Origin: Tenacibaculum sp. 190130A14a
GTDB taxonomy: Bacteria > Bacteroidota > Bacteroidia > Flavobacteriales > Flavobacteriaceae
NCBI RefSeq assembly: GCF_964048965.1
Contig: NZ_OZ040189.1
Location: 3,414,501 to 3,478,500, forward strand
DNA: 64,000 nt
Reading direction: 5' to 3'
Shown: piece after piece, positions 15,911 through 25,279 of the stretch
Layout of the letters: each line of letters begins with the position of its first letter
How positions within the stretch are numbered: position 1 is the stretch's first letter
Notes under the pieces: generated by a model
What the model saw: only the letters and a program-made list of their open reading frames with translations
What the model was told of the DNA's origin: nothing
Databases searched by the model: none
Translations under genes and position numbers: made by a program

Positions 15911-17830
15911 TTAGCTAAAGTTAGAAATTTTTTCTTCAACTTCCTCCCATTCTTCCATTAAATCATCTACTTTGGCCTTTTTAGCTTTATAATTTTCAAA
16001 GAAGTTTGGTTGTGCAGAAACTTCTGCATAATTCTGTGCTAATTCTAAATCAATTTTTTCAATCTCTTCTTCTAAATTAGCAATTTCCTTTTCTATTTTA
16101 TTTATTCTATTCTTTAACTTTTTAAGCTCTTTTTCTTGCTCCTTTGATAATTTGTAGGCTTCTTTTTTAGAAGTATCTTTTTCTGATTTTACTACCGTAC
16201 GCTTCTCAGCTTCTCTCAAACTTTCAATTTGATGCTGCTCTAAGAAATAATCAATATCTCCTAGGTACTCCTTAATTTCACGATCTTTAAATCCGTATAC
16301 CGTAGTGGTCAATCCCTGCAAGAAATCACGGTCGTGAGAAACAATAATTAAGGTACCATCAAAATTTTGCAAAGACTGTTTTAATACATTCTTAGAGGCA
16401 ATATCTAAGTGGTTGGTAGGCTCATCCATTATCAATACATTAAACGGTGATAATAGTAATTTACATAAAGCCAATCGGTTTCGTTCTCCTCCTGATAATA
16501 CCTTTGCTTTTTTATCTACGGCTTCACCACTAAATAAGAAAGCTCCTAGCATATCTCTTACACGAATTCTGTTAGAATCATTTGCTGCATCTTCCATGAT
16601 TTCTAATACTGTTTTCTCTGGAGGTAAATGTTCTGACTGATTCTGTGCAAAATATCCTACTTCTACATTATGACCCAATTTCAAATCTCCTTCAAATGGA
16701 ATCTCACCAACCATCATTTTGGCTAGGGTAGATTTTCCTTGTCCGTTTTGACCAACAAAAGCAATTTTACTATTACGTTCAATTAATAGATCTACGTTTT
16801 TTAACACTTCTTTTTCGCCATAGTTCTTGCTTAAGTTTTCTGCCTCAACAATAATTTTTCCTGGCTCTTTAGAAATTTCAAAACGTACATTCATCACCGC
16901 ATTATCGTCTTGGTCTACTTCTATGCGTTCTACCTTTTCTAATTTTTTAATAAGCGATTGTGCCATGGCCGCTTTACTAGCCTTAGCTCTAAACTTTTCA
17001 ATTAGCTTTTCGGTATGTTCTATTTCCTTTTGCTGATTCTTTTGTGTTTGTAATTGTTTCTCTTTAATCTCAGCACGTAGTTTCAAAAACTCAGAGTACG
17101 GTTTTTTATAATCATAAATCTGCCCTAATGAAATCTCAATAGTTCGATTGGTTACATTATCTAAAAACATTTTATCGTGAGACACTAGTACAATAGCACC
17201 TGCATAATTCTTTAAAAAATTTTCCAACCAAATAATCGATTCAATATCTAAGTGGTTGGTAGGCTCATCGAGTAATAAAATATCGTTGTTCTGTAAAAGA
17301 AGTTTCGCTAACTCAATACGCATACGCCAACCTCCAGAAAACGTATCGGTTAGTTTGTCAAAGTCTTCTCTTTGAAATCCTAAACCTTGTAAAATCTTTT
17401 CGGTATCTCCTTGATAATTATATCCTCCTAAAAGTTCGTAACGCTCTGTTTTTTCGTTTAAATCAATAATTAATTGATTGTAACTTTCACTTTCATAATC
17501 GGTTCTTTCTGCCAACTGCGCATTGATATCATCCAATTCACCTTCAATTTCTTTAATTTCAGTAAATGCCTGATATGCTTCTTCGAGAATAGTTCTTCCA
17601 TGCACAAAATCAATATCTTGACGTAAAAAACCAATATTAATTTCTTTATCTAATGCTAAAGATCCTGCACTACTTTCAAGATCGCCTGCTAACACTTTTA
17701 GTAAAGTTGATTTTCCTGCTCCATTTTTCCCAATCAATCCAATTCGATCACCTTTATTCAATTTAAAAGTAATTCCTGAAAACAAATCGGTTCCCATAAA
17801 TGAGACCGATAAATTATGTACATTTAACAT
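15911..17830 (-). CDS. ABC-F family ATPase (ribosome-associated type)
   Basis: A 639-residue protein with two ATP-binding cassettes and no membrane domain. The first has Walker A GLIGKNGAGKST (about 32-42), signature FSGGWRMRIELAKLL and Walker B LLLDEPTNHLDIES; the second has FVGQNGQGKST, LSGGERNRLALCKLL and VLIMDEPTNHLDIAS. The linker between them is basic and helical, as in ABC-F proteins that enter the ribosomal E site, and the C-terminus is a coiled coil rich in Lys and Glu as in Uup/YheS-type members. It is likely a translation or ribosome-quality factor; antibiotic protection cannot be inferred. Confidence 0.9.
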   Translation of the reverse strand: MLNVHNLSVSFMGTDLFSGITFKLNKGDRIGLIGKNGAGKSTLLKVLAGDLESSAGSLALDKEINIGFLRQDIDFVHGRTILEEAYQAFTEIKEIEGELDDINAQLAERTDYESESYNQLIIDLNEKTERYELLGGYNYQGDTEKILQGLGFQREDFDKLTDTFSGGWRMRIELAKLLLQNNDILLLDEPTNHLDIESIIWLENFLKNYAGAIVLVSHDKMFLDNVTNRTIEISLGQIYDYKKPYSEFLKLRAEIKEKQLQTQKNQQKEIEHTEKLIEKFRAKASKAAMAQSLIKKLEKVERIEVDQDDNAVMNVRFEISKEPGKIIVEAENLSKNYGEKEVLKNVDLLIERNSKIAFVGQNGQGKSTLAKMMVGEIPFEGDLKLGHNVEVGYFAQNQSEHLPPEKTVLEIMEDAANDSNRIRVRDMLGAFLFSGEAVDKKAKVLSGGERNRLALCKLLLSPFNVLIMDEPTNHLDIASKNVLKQSLQNFDGTLIIVSHDRDFLQGLTTTVYGFKDREIKEYLGDIDYFLEQHQIESLREAEKRTVVKSEKDTSKKEAYKLSKEQEKELKKLKNRINKIEKEIANLEEEIEKIDLELAQNYAEVSAQPNFFENYKAKKAKVDDLMEEWEEVEEKISNFS

Positions 17831-17925
17831 CTAATATTCGTTTTTTGTAACCTCGGTTACTTTTTCTTATTAGTTTTTTCCCGATTTTTGCACAAACTTA
17901 CTAAAACGAAACTAATAAATACATC

Positions 17926-18321
17926 ATGTTCGGAAAAGGCAGTAAATTATATAGTATTTTAAAACATAAATGTCCACGTTGTCACGAAGGAGAGTTTTAC
18001 AAATACAAGCTCAATGTAAATCCTAAAAAAATTACGCAATTACATGATAATTGTCCGAACTGTGGATTAAAATACATGTTAGAAACTTCATTTTTCTTTG
18101 GAGCAATGTATGTAAACTATGCCCTAGCAGTAGCTTTATTTGTAGCCGTTTTTATAATTGCTAAAGTTTTTATTGGTCTGAGTATTTTACAAAGTTTCAT
18201 TAGTATTGTGGTAGTTTCTTTACTACTCACTCCTATCACACTTAGGTTGTCTCGTATTATTTGGATCAATCTTTTTGTAAACTACGATAAAGAAGCCGCG
18301 AAAAAGAAAAACTTAAAGTAA
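17926..18321 (+). CDS. DUF983 membrane protein with zinc-ribbon-like N-terminus
   Basis: A 131-residue protein. The N-terminal 45 residues carry two Cys pairs, CPRCHEGEF and CPNCGLKY, a rubredoxin-like zinc ribbon, followed by two transmembrane helices (about 57-82 and 88-110). This is the DUF983 family, common in Bacteroidota and alphaproteobacteria near oxidase genes, of unknown function. It is divergent from the ABC-F gene and its last 9 bp overlap the end of the converging oxidoreductase gene. Confidence 0.85.
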   Translation: MFGKGSKLYSILKHKCPRCHEGEFYKYKLNVNPKKITQLHDNCPNCGLKYMLETSFFFGAMYVNYALAVALFVAVFIIAKVFIGLSILQSFISIVVVSLLLTPITLRLSRIIWINLFVNYDKEAAKKKNLK

Positions 18322-19368
18322 ATCTTGAAATCTTTTGATATCGATTTCTTTATCCAACTCCTGATTGTTTTCAAGATGATTTAACAAGTTTTTAGCTACC
18401 GTTGGAGCAATCATAACTCCACGAGTTCCTAAACCGTTTAAAACGGCTAATTTTTTGTTTTCTGGATGTGTTCCTACTAAAGGTCTTCTGTCTTTTACCG
18501 TTGGACGTATTCCTGCTCTTTGTTCTACGATTGTATAAGAGACGTTAATTACTTTTTCTAATTTTTCTATCAACTCTTTTTTCCCTTCTTCTGTGGGTAT
18601 AGAAGTTTTATCAGTCCAGTTAAATGTAGCTCCAACTTTGTAGTAATCCTCTCCAATTGGCATTACAAAAACTGCAGATTTCAATAAGTAATCAATTTTT
18701 AATTCAGGAGCGTGAATTGTCATTACTTCTCCTTTCGTTCCATTCAGTGGTAAATAATTAAAGAATGGATTACTTTTCAAACCAAATCCTTCACAAAAAA
18801 CAATTTTATCTGCTTCAATTTCATCGTACTTTAATTTATCATTTGAAGTTACCAGTTTACTATACATAAACTCCTCTGCAAACAATACATGCATATCTTC
18901 TAGGTACTTTTTATACGATGAAACAAGTAACGGTGTGTTTATTCTTCCTGTTCCTGTAAGCTCACCATATCCAAAATCGCAAATAACTCCAGGAATAGCT
19001 TCTTTAACCACGGTCGGGTTCATATAATGGGACAACATAGGTTTATCTGAAGCGATAAACCAATTATTTTCATCTCCTACAGAAGAAAATATTTTTCTTG
19101 TTTTAAAGGAAGTATCTAAAACCACCTTTAATCGTTCTTCTATTTCTTTATAAAAAGGGATTGCCGTTTGTAACTGCTCATGCCCATTCCAAACAGGTGT
19201 AAAACGCTTTAATATTACAGGATTGTACGTACCTCCTGCAACAATAGAAGATACCTGCGAGCTATTTTCAAACACTAAAAAAGACTTTTCAGCCTTTATC
19301 AATTCTTCTACGAAAGCAATTCCTGCTAAGCCTAAACCAACAACAATATAATCTACCTTTTTATTCAT
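18313..19368 (-). CDS. FAD-dependent oxidoreductase (DAO family)
   Basis: A 351-residue flavoprotein. The N-terminal dinucleotide-binding motif is YIVVGLGLAGIAFVEEL with an acidic residue ending the second strand (FEN). The C-terminal block GIRPTVKDRRPLVG and then LNGLGTRGVMIAPTVA is the flavin-closing motif of D-amino acid/glycine oxidase-type proteins, related to the oxidase domain of MnmC and to ThiO. It oxidises an amine of unknown identity. Separated from gldN by a strong terminator, so it has its own transcription. Confidence 0.85.
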   Translation of the reverse strand: MNKKVDYIVVGLGLAGIAFVEELIKAEKSFLVFENSSQVSSIVAGGTYNPVILKRFTPVWNGHEQLQTAIPFYKEIEERLKVVLDTSFKTRKIFSSVGDENNWFIASDKPMLSHYMNPTVVKEAIPGVICDFGYGELTGTGRINTPLLVSSYKKYLEDMHVLFAEEFMYSKLVTSNDKLKYDEIEADKIVFCEGFGLKSNPFFNYLPLNGTKGEVMTIHAPELKIDYLLKSAVFVMPIGEDYYKVGATFNWTDKTSIPTEEGKKELIEKLEKVINVSYTIVEQRAGIRPTVKDRRPLVGTHPENKKLAVLNGLGTRGVMIAPTVAKNLLNHLENNQELDKEIDIKRFQDLL

Positions 19369-19394
19369 GCATCAAAGGTAGTTATTATTACAAA

Positions 19395-19424
19395 AAAAAG
19401 CGTTTGCAATTGCAAACGCTTTTT
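19395..19424 (-). terminator. Terminator of the gldKLMN operon
   Basis: A perfect 15-bp palindrome with no loop (AAAAAGCGTTTGCAA then its reverse complement) lies 22 bp after the gldN stop, with a T-run on the minus strand. It separates the motility operon from the oxidoreductase gene. Confidence 0.8.
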
Positions 19425-19445
19425 AGATTTTTATAGAAATTGGAA

Positions 19446-20309
19446 TTAATAATTCCACATATCCATTTCTCTATCTCTTATTCCTTCTTTAATTCGATTC
19501 GCTTCTAAAAGTTGGAATAATGAATTACCTCTTACGTAATCCTTAATAGCCCTATCTCCATATAAATTCTCTTCCTTCTGAACAATAGAATTAAATCTAC
19601 GTGCATTTAAAAGGTTATCATATGATAAAGGTTGTGCCGAGTTTAGTGGATTAAATACTTTTGATTTATGCAATGTTTCTCTTGCATCTGGATAGAATAC
19701 CCAGAATAAAGGATATACATTATCTGCATCATCAATTTCTTCAACTCCTAATACCTGTACATCAGGCCCCATTGGAGCAATAGCCAACATACGATACTTT
19801 AACTCTCCTTGACGCTTATCAAAATACCAGATTCCTTTAATTAAATATCCTTTAATACGATCTGATTTGATAGTATAAACATCAATGTTTCCATACCCAT
19901 CATCACGAGAATTTTCAATTTTAGTTTGGATTTCTTGCATTCCTATTTTAGCAGTAAAATAAGAATCTTCATAAACCTCATTGATTTCACCTGTTCTAAT
20001 TCCTTTTAATAAGGTATCATACAAAGAACGTCTACCATTAGAAATACTTACAGTATCAATTGGATAATAATATGGTAGGTTGATTTTTTGGTTTAAATCT
20101 ACATACTCCCACACTACCTTAGACCATAGTACATCTCTATCACTTATGTAACCATAAGGAAGAGGTTTATCTGCCTCTGCATCAATTTGAGCCTGAGGTT
20201 TTATACCAATCTCTTCTACCTTCTTAGCATTTAAAAGGTTGGCCTGCGCGCTTACTATACTTGTACTAGCAAGAGCAATAATAACCACATAAAAACGCTT
20301 CCAATTCAT
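19446..20309 (-). CDS. gldN: Gliding motility / type IX secretion protein GldN
   Basis: A 287-residue exported protein (signal peptide about 1-21, cut after VSA). GldN (PorN in Porphyromonas) pairs with the lipoprotein GldK to form the periplasmic ring of the type IX secretion system beneath the outer membrane. The sequence has the family's tyrosine- and arginine-rich blocks PYGYISDRDVLWSKVVWEYVDL and YDNLLNARRFNSIVQKEENLYGDRAI. It is the last gene of gldKLMN, 15 bp after gldM, and is followed by a strong terminator. Position and neighbours make the call very safe. Confidence 0.93.
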   Translation of the reverse strand: MNWKRFYVVIIALASTSIVSAQANLLNAKKVEEIGIKPQAQIDAEADKPLPYGYISDRDVLWSKVVWEYVDLNQKINLPYYYPIDTVSISNGRRSLYDTLLKGIRTGEINEVYEDSYFTAKIGMQEIQTKIENSRDDGYGNIDVYTIKSDRIKGYLIKGIWYFDKRQGELKYRMLAIAPMGPDVQVLGVEEIDDADNVYPLFWVFYPDARETLHKSKVFNPLNSAQPLSYDNLLNARRFNSIVQKEENLYGDRAIKDYVRGNSLFQLLEANRIKEGIRDREMDMWNY

Positions 20310-20324
20310 ACTTCTATATTTTTA

Positions 20325-21860
20325 TTAATTTGTAACTTCTATACTTACAGGTAAAACTTTTTTGATCTTATAGTTTGAACCTGAAACAGATGCTTGGATG
20401 TCATAAATTGTAATAACATCATTTCTTCTAGCTCTACTAATTGCTTGTTTAGCTCTGGCGCTTAATCTAGTTCCACTTACAGGAACTGCTAATTGACCAG
20501 GTACTTTAATCTTAAAGCTAGACACATTTAATTTTAAATCGAATAAGAAATCTGGCAATCCAGCCGCTACAGTTACTTTTCCTACACTTGACTTAGGCAT
20601 TTTAACCGTACCATATTGATTTCTTACCATTCCTACCGCTGGTGGAATATCTTTAATTCTAAATTTCTTAACCGAACGAACTCCTTTATCCGCTCCAGTT
20701 GGAGTTCCTGTAACAACGATGTTTACTTCGTTTCCATTTCCAGGTCTCATTACATAGCTATCTCCTTTTACTCTACGTAAACCAGGTGCTTTTGCAGAAA
20801 CTTTGTTTCCTGGTACTCCAGGAATAGAAATTGTTAACGGGTTAGATAAACCACGGTATACAACGTTCATTTTATCTGCAGATACCAAAGCCTCATTAGG
20901 TCTTGGAATTACTGCATATCCTCCAGTAATATCAATTTTAACAATTGAATCACCTTCTTTAAACTGAAATTCTCCTTTTAATTCCTTATCTCCAACATTT
21001 CCTACTGGAGTATCTAAGATAACTTGACCAGCTTGAATTTTATCAGCAGCGATTTCTTCACCATTGATAATAACTTTTTCAGCTGTTAAGTTAGGATCCT
21101 TTTTTCCTAAGATAACTCTACCAGATAATTTTTCTCCAGGATAATACGCTCCTTTATCAAAAACTACCATTGCTTCATACTTCGTCATAGAAACTGCGCT
21201 TTTTAACTCACCTTCTAACAACGCTGATAACGCATCCGATTCAGTAGCTTTAACGTCTGCTTGAATCTGTGTTAACTTAGTTAAAGAAGCAACTAAAGGA
21301 AATCCTTCATAGTTATACTTTAACCAATCAACTTTCTTTCCATCTTTATTGGTAACTTTATCTGTATTAAAACGCGTTAAAACTACGCCAGCTACTTCAG
21401 TTCCTTCAACAGCTGCTGATGCTTCATTTCTAAATCCTTCAATTTTAGATACAAATTCTTTACCTGCTTCAGTAATCTTACCTCCTTTAAAGAATAATTC
21501 ATCTAAGAACTTAGACTTATCCATTGTTTCATAAGCCTTTGGGTCTTTTAAATCTCCAGTCATTTGAGATTTTAAATCTCCTAAATACTTATATAAATCA
21601 TCTGCAACAACCTTTAATTTATCAGTCTTCTCTTTAGCCTCACCATATTGTTTAGCTTGATCAGCTGCCATTTTTGTAAGCGTTGCATATGCTAATTCAT
21701 TCTTCTCTGCTGCCTTAATGTTTGCCTCAGATAATTTTTCGTTCATTAAACCAAACGCAGATAATACTTCCTTACTCATGTTCATTGCTAACATTGCAAT
21801 GAATACAAGGTACATAAGGTTAATCATCTTCTGCCTTGGTGATAGTTTTCCTCCTGCCAT
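20325..21860 (-). CDS. gldM: Type IX secretion motor/stalk protein GldM
   Basis: A 511-residue protein with a single N-terminal transmembrane helix (about 13-33) preceded by the arginine-bearing segment GGKLSPRQK (Arg9). In the characterised GldLM motor this helix sits inside the GldL ring and couples proton flow to rotation. The rest is periplasmic: a helical D1 domain (to about residue 220), then beta-sandwich domains with the strands NAVIPRPNEALVSADKMNVVYRG-like in order. The protein spans the periplasm to meet the GldK/GldN ring. It lies 45 bp after gldL and 15 bp before gldN. Confidence 0.95.
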   Translation of the reverse strand: MAGGKLSPRQKMINLMYLVFIAMLAMNMSKEVLSAFGLMNEKLSEANIKAAEKNELAYATLTKMAADQAKQYGEAKEKTDKLKVVADDLYKYLGDLKSQMTGDLKDPKAYETMDKSKFLDELFFKGGKITEAGKEFVSKIEGFRNEASAAVEGTEVAGVVLTRFNTDKVTNKDGKKVDWLKYNYEGFPLVASLTKLTQIQADVKATESDALSALLEGELKSAVSMTKYEAMVVFDKGAYYPGEKLSGRVILGKKDPNLTAEKVIINGEEIAADKIQAGQVILDTPVGNVGDKELKGEFQFKEGDSIVKIDITGGYAVIPRPNEALVSADKMNVVYRGLSNPLTISIPGVPGNKVSAKAPGLRRVKGDSYVMRPGNGNEVNIVVTGTPTGADKGVRSVKKFRIKDIPPAVGMVRNQYGTVKMPKSSVGKVTVAAGLPDFLFDLKLNVSSFKIKVPGQLAVPVSGTRLSARAKQAISRARRNDVITIYDIQASVSGSNYKIKKVLPVSIEVTN

Positions 21861-21905
21861 ACTAGTGTTAGTTTATTTTGTTAATAATAAAATTAGATAA
21901 ACTAA

Positions 21906-22544
21906 TTACTTAGTAGACATTGCAGATAACATACCTCCATATACTCCGTTTAAAGAAGATAAGTTTGTAGCTAACGATTGCATTTGCTCTTGTAAACGTT
22001 GAGAATTTTCAACCATTGCAGAATTTAAATCTGCTTGCTTACTTGCGTTCTCTACTTGAGTTTGGTATAAACTATTTAATGACTCCATTTGAGCTGCTGC
22101 TCTAGACATTTGCTCATTGTAGCTATTTGTAGCTGAAATTGATTGAGATGCAGAAGCTAAAGGCTCTACCGCTCCTTGGAAATCTTTAATGCTATCTCCT
22201 AAACGAGAAACTAATTGAGTATCAAACTTAGCTTCTTTTAAGATATCATCTAACTTTTGAGATAATAATGATTGAGCATCAGCTGGGGTAGCTTCTTTTC
22301 CTTTTTTACCAGTTGATTGACCATCTGCTAATTCAGGATACACTTTTGTCCAATCTAAATCATCCTCAATTGCTTCGAAAGCTGATAATGCGAAAACGAT
22401 TGCCTCTGTAATCATACCTAAAATTAACATTTCGTTACCGAAAGGCCAGTGTAAAATTTTGAATAATGCTCCTAAAATTACTACCGCGGCTCCTAAACCG
22501 TAAGCCATGTTAAATAATCTCTTAGTTGATTTTGATTGTGCCAT
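21906..22544 (-). CDS. gldL: Type IX secretion motor protein GldL
   Basis: A 212-residue inner-membrane protein with two transmembrane helices (about 15-31 and 37-55) and a cytoplasmic coiled-coil tail rich in Gln, Ser and Asn. The second helix contains a buried glutamate (Glu47 in LGMITEAIV), matching the acidic residue reported to be essential for proton-driven rotation in the GldLM motor. Five GldL subunits surround the GldM helices in the known structures. It follows gldK by about 50 bp. Confidence 0.95.
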   Translation of the reverse strand: MAQSKSTKRLFNMAYGLGAAVVILGALFKILHWPFGNEMLILGMITEAIVFALSAFEAIEDDLDWTKVYPELADGQSTGKKGKEATPADAQSLLSQKLDDILKEAKFDTQLVSRLGDSIKDFQGAVEPLASASQSISATNSYNEQMSRAAAQMESLNSLYQTQVENASKQADLNSAMVENSQRLQEQMQSLATNLSSLNGVYGGMLSAMSTK

Positions 22545-22595
22545 AATTTTTGTGTTTTTTAAGGGAATTTTTAATTAATATTTATTTACTCTTGA

Positions 22596-23972
22596 TTATT
22601 TATTTTTATTTACTCCTAAGTAATCTTGAACTGTTCTAAATCCTATGTAACTTCTTGCCGTATCAGCATATTCCCAATCACGAGAACTTACTTCTAAGAA
22701 ATACGCCACATCTTTCCAAGATCCTCCACGGATAATTTTTCTACCATTTTCTTTGTTTTCTACATTCGGGTTCATTGTAGATCCCATGTAGTATGACATT
22801 TGATTGTACGCTGTATTGGTCCACTCAGCAACATTACCTGCCATATTAAACAATCCATATTCATTCGGATTGTAAGAAGCTGCTTCAACAGTATATAAAG
22901 CTCCATCAGCTGCATAGTCTCCACGTACTGGCTTAAAGTTTGCTAAGAAACATCCTCTATCACTAGTAGTACTTGGACCTCCCCAAGGGTACTTAGCATA
23001 GTCTAGTCCTCCACGAGCTGCATACTCCCATTCTGCCTCTGTTGGTAATCTAAATGCAGGAACCAATCCTAAATTTTTCTTAGATCTTTGAAATGAATTC
23101 TTATTTTGAGTTCTCCAGTGACAAAATGCTTTTGCCTGGTGCCAGTTTACACCTACTACTGGATATTCTTCATATGCTTTATGAGCGAAATACTCTTGGT
23201 GCATTGGATCATTATACGAGTAGTTAAAATCTTTAATCCAAACCGTTGTATCTGGATAAATATTTATAACCTCATTTTGCATGAAATCTTTTCTGTTCTT
23301 TCCAGTTCTTGCTGCTGCCTCATTATCAAACCAGAAATATCTATAGTTTAATAATTTTGTATTGAACGTACGAATTCCATTTAATGCTTCATCTTTTGCG
23401 ATAAATAAAGAGTCCATTACTTCAACATAATCAGCATCAGGATATTCTTGTTGATTCCAAACTAAATCTTCTTCCCAGTTTAATGGTTTTAAAGAGTCAA
23501 TTCCTTCTCCTAATTCGTAGTAGTTTTCACGCATATACTTATCATATGCAGATTCGTTTGTAGTGTCTTTCGAAGCAAATGCATATAACTGAATTCCTTC
23601 TGCTCTATCACCTCCAGCAGTTTCTTCTCCACCACCTTCAGCAAATTCTGCTTGATATGCTAAACGAGTTCTAGTAATAGAATCTCTTACATATACTACA
23701 AATTGTTTATACTCAGTATTCGTGATTTCAGTTTCATCCATATAAAATGGTTGAACCGTTACTGTTTTAGTTGGTGCATTCATTGCTCCTAATGGATCTT
23801 CATCTTGCTTACCCATAGTAAAAGAACCTCCCGGTATTTTTACCATACCATATGGTTTTTCAGCGAACCATTTTCTTTTAGACTTAGACCCCACCAACTC
23901 TCCTCTATCACCGCTTGATCCACAAGCGTACACAACTGATACTAATAATGCAAATGCTGCTAATTTCTTCAT
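22596..23972 (-). CDS. gldK: Gliding motility lipoprotein GldK
   Basis: The start at 23972 (MKKLAAFALL) is preferred because it gives a compact lipoprotein signal ending VVYAC; ATGs at 23987 and 24029 would add a basic leader. About 458 residues. The body is an FGE/sulfatase-modifying-factor fold: VKIPGGSFTMG near residue 45, FYMDETEITNTEYKQFV, GVNWHQAKAFCHWRT, RLPTEAEWEYAARGG, NEYGLFNMAGNVAEW and IRGGSW. GldK keeps the fold but works structurally: with GldN it forms the outer-membrane-associated ring of the type IX secretion system. First gene of gldKLMN. Confidence 0.94.
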   Translation of the reverse strand: MKKLAAFALLVSVVYACGSSGDRGELVGSKSKRKWFAEKPYGMVKIPGGSFTMGKQDEDPLGAMNAPTKTVTVQPFYMDETEITNTEYKQFVVYVRDSITRTRLAYQAEFAEGGGEETAGGDRAEGIQLYAFASKDTTNESAYDKYMRENYYELGEGIDSLKPLNWEEDLVWNQQEYPDADYVEVMDSLFIAKDEALNGIRTFNTKLLNYRYFWFDNEAAARTGKNRKDFMQNEVINIYPDTTVWIKDFNYSYNDPMHQEYFAHKAYEEYPVVGVNWHQAKAFCHWRTQNKNSFQRSKKNLGLVPAFRLPTEAEWEYAARGGLDYAKYPWGGPSTTSDRGCFLANFKPVRGDYAADGALYTVEAASYNPNEYGLFNMAGNVAEWTNTAYNQMSYYMGSTMNPNVENKENGRKIIRGGSWKDVAYFLEVSSRDWEYADTARSYIGFRTVQDYLGVNKNK

Positions 23973-24070
23973 ACTATATTCTTTCATGTAAAGAGGCGTA
24001 AACCTATTATTTTTTTTATTAAAAAACAATTACCTATTATACTTTTTTAAAAACACTTTATTACAACTTA

Positions 24071-25225
24071 CTACATCTTTTGTAATGCCTTATACCATCT
24101 TTTAGGTATTTTTTGCTGTAATGCGTGTTCGTAATCTTGATAACTACAAGGTATTAACGCATGTCTTTTATGTTTATTATTCGATATTAAATTTATTTCC
24201 ATCCACCAACGTCCACTTTTATCACTTTTATAAAAGTTGATTGGTTCGTCATCTTCTAAAACCACAGTGAACTTCTGATATGTCTCCTTTGTTGAATAAG
24301 GGTAATCTTTTGCTCTAAAATTTACTCCTTCAACAAAATACCATATTATTTGTCCAATTAACTGCGCTGTTTGGTTATTTACATCCAATTTACCATTGTA
24401 TTCATAAATACCAAAAGAACTTACTTTATCACTGATACCTGCATATCTTGCAATAGCACAAATTTCTTCTCCATAAAATCCGTTTGGTGATGCATTTCCA
24501 TTCCCTGGTGCTTCACTTTGACGAATACATCCTACATCTAAACTTACAATATCTGCATCTCTTAAGATAGGTTCAACTAAGGTTATATTTTTTACTTCTC
24601 CTAAACGATAAGCATCAAAATATAAATTTTCTAGTAATTGAATTTCTTCTTGAGAATTAAAATAAGTTTGATATCCTATATTACTATAGTTAAACAGATT
24701 GGTAGGTTGCTCCATAATCACTTTACTTAAAAATGATTTTGAGGTTAGTTCATCATCTAACCCTCCTAAATCGAACCTACTATCAACAGAAACTAAATTC
24801 ACCGTTTGTTCAAGCGAATCATATGCTCGATAATTTGCATATGTTAAATCTTGTCCTCCTCCTATAATAATAGGAATGATGTTTAGTTTTAAAAGTGATG
24901 TAATAATTGAAGAAACTGCGAAATAAGTATCTGAAACAGCGTTCCCCATAACTACATCCCCTAAGTCAGCAATTTTCACTTGCCACTTACCCGGATATAA
25001 GCTATACAGGCTTTTTCTTATTTCTTGTAAATCTTGACCACAGCCAAAATTATTAACAGCTCCGCGCCCATCTTTTACCCCTATGATAGCAATAGACACA
25101 TCAGACAAATCTGGAAAGTTTTCTTCTGTGTGAATACTTATCAGATTGCCTAAAGCATTTTGCGGTTGCTGTTGACAATATGCAACCACCGAATTTTCAA
25201 TTGAAGTTAAAAAATCGATGTTCAT
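24071..25225 (-). CDS. Ureohydrolase-fold protein with degenerate metal site
   Basis: A 384-residue protein of the arginase/agmatinase/formimidoylglutamase superfamily, complete in length and in fold blocks. The three metal-binding motifs are altered: GGDHS is GGGQD (122-126), DAHxD is DSRFD (148-152), and SxDxD is SLDVG (228-232). So both histidine ligands and several aspartates are missing, and hydrolysis of a guanidino substrate is unlikely. Databases usually label this gene arginase or formimidoylglutamase. It sits between topA and gldK, as in other Flavobacteriia, suggesting a conserved non-enzymatic role; this last point is inference. Confidence 0.75.
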   Translation of the reverse strand: MNIDFLTSIENSVVAYCQQQPQNALGNLISIHTEENFPDLSDVSIAIIGVKDGRGAVNNFGCGQDLQEIRKSLYSLYPGKWQVKIADLGDVVMGNAVSDTYFAVSSIITSLLKLNIIPIIIGGGQDLTYANYRAYDSLEQTVNLVSVDSRFDLGGLDDELTSKSFLSKVIMEQPTNLFNYSNIGYQTYFNSQEEIQLLENLYFDAYRLGEVKNITLVEPILRDADIVSLDVGCIRQSEAPGNGNASPNGFYGEEICAIARYAGISDKVSSFGIYEYNGKLDVNNQTAQLIGQIIWYFVEGVNFRAKDYPYSTKETYQKFTVVLEDDEPINFYKSDKSGRWWMEINLISNNKHKRHALIPCSYQDYEHALQQKIPKRWYKALQKM

Positions 25226-25279
25226 TTCTAGGGGAAAATTAGAAGTGCAATATACTAACTATTTTAACTCTTTGCTAAA

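Noticed and set aside
15911..17830. ABC-F protein as an antibiotic resistance gene
   Set aside because: The linker and C-terminus resemble housekeeping ABC-F members; nothing marks a resistance subgroup.
24071..25225. Active arginase or formimidoylglutamase
   Set aside because: The metal-binding histidines and aspartates of all three motifs are altered, so an enzyme name was not used.
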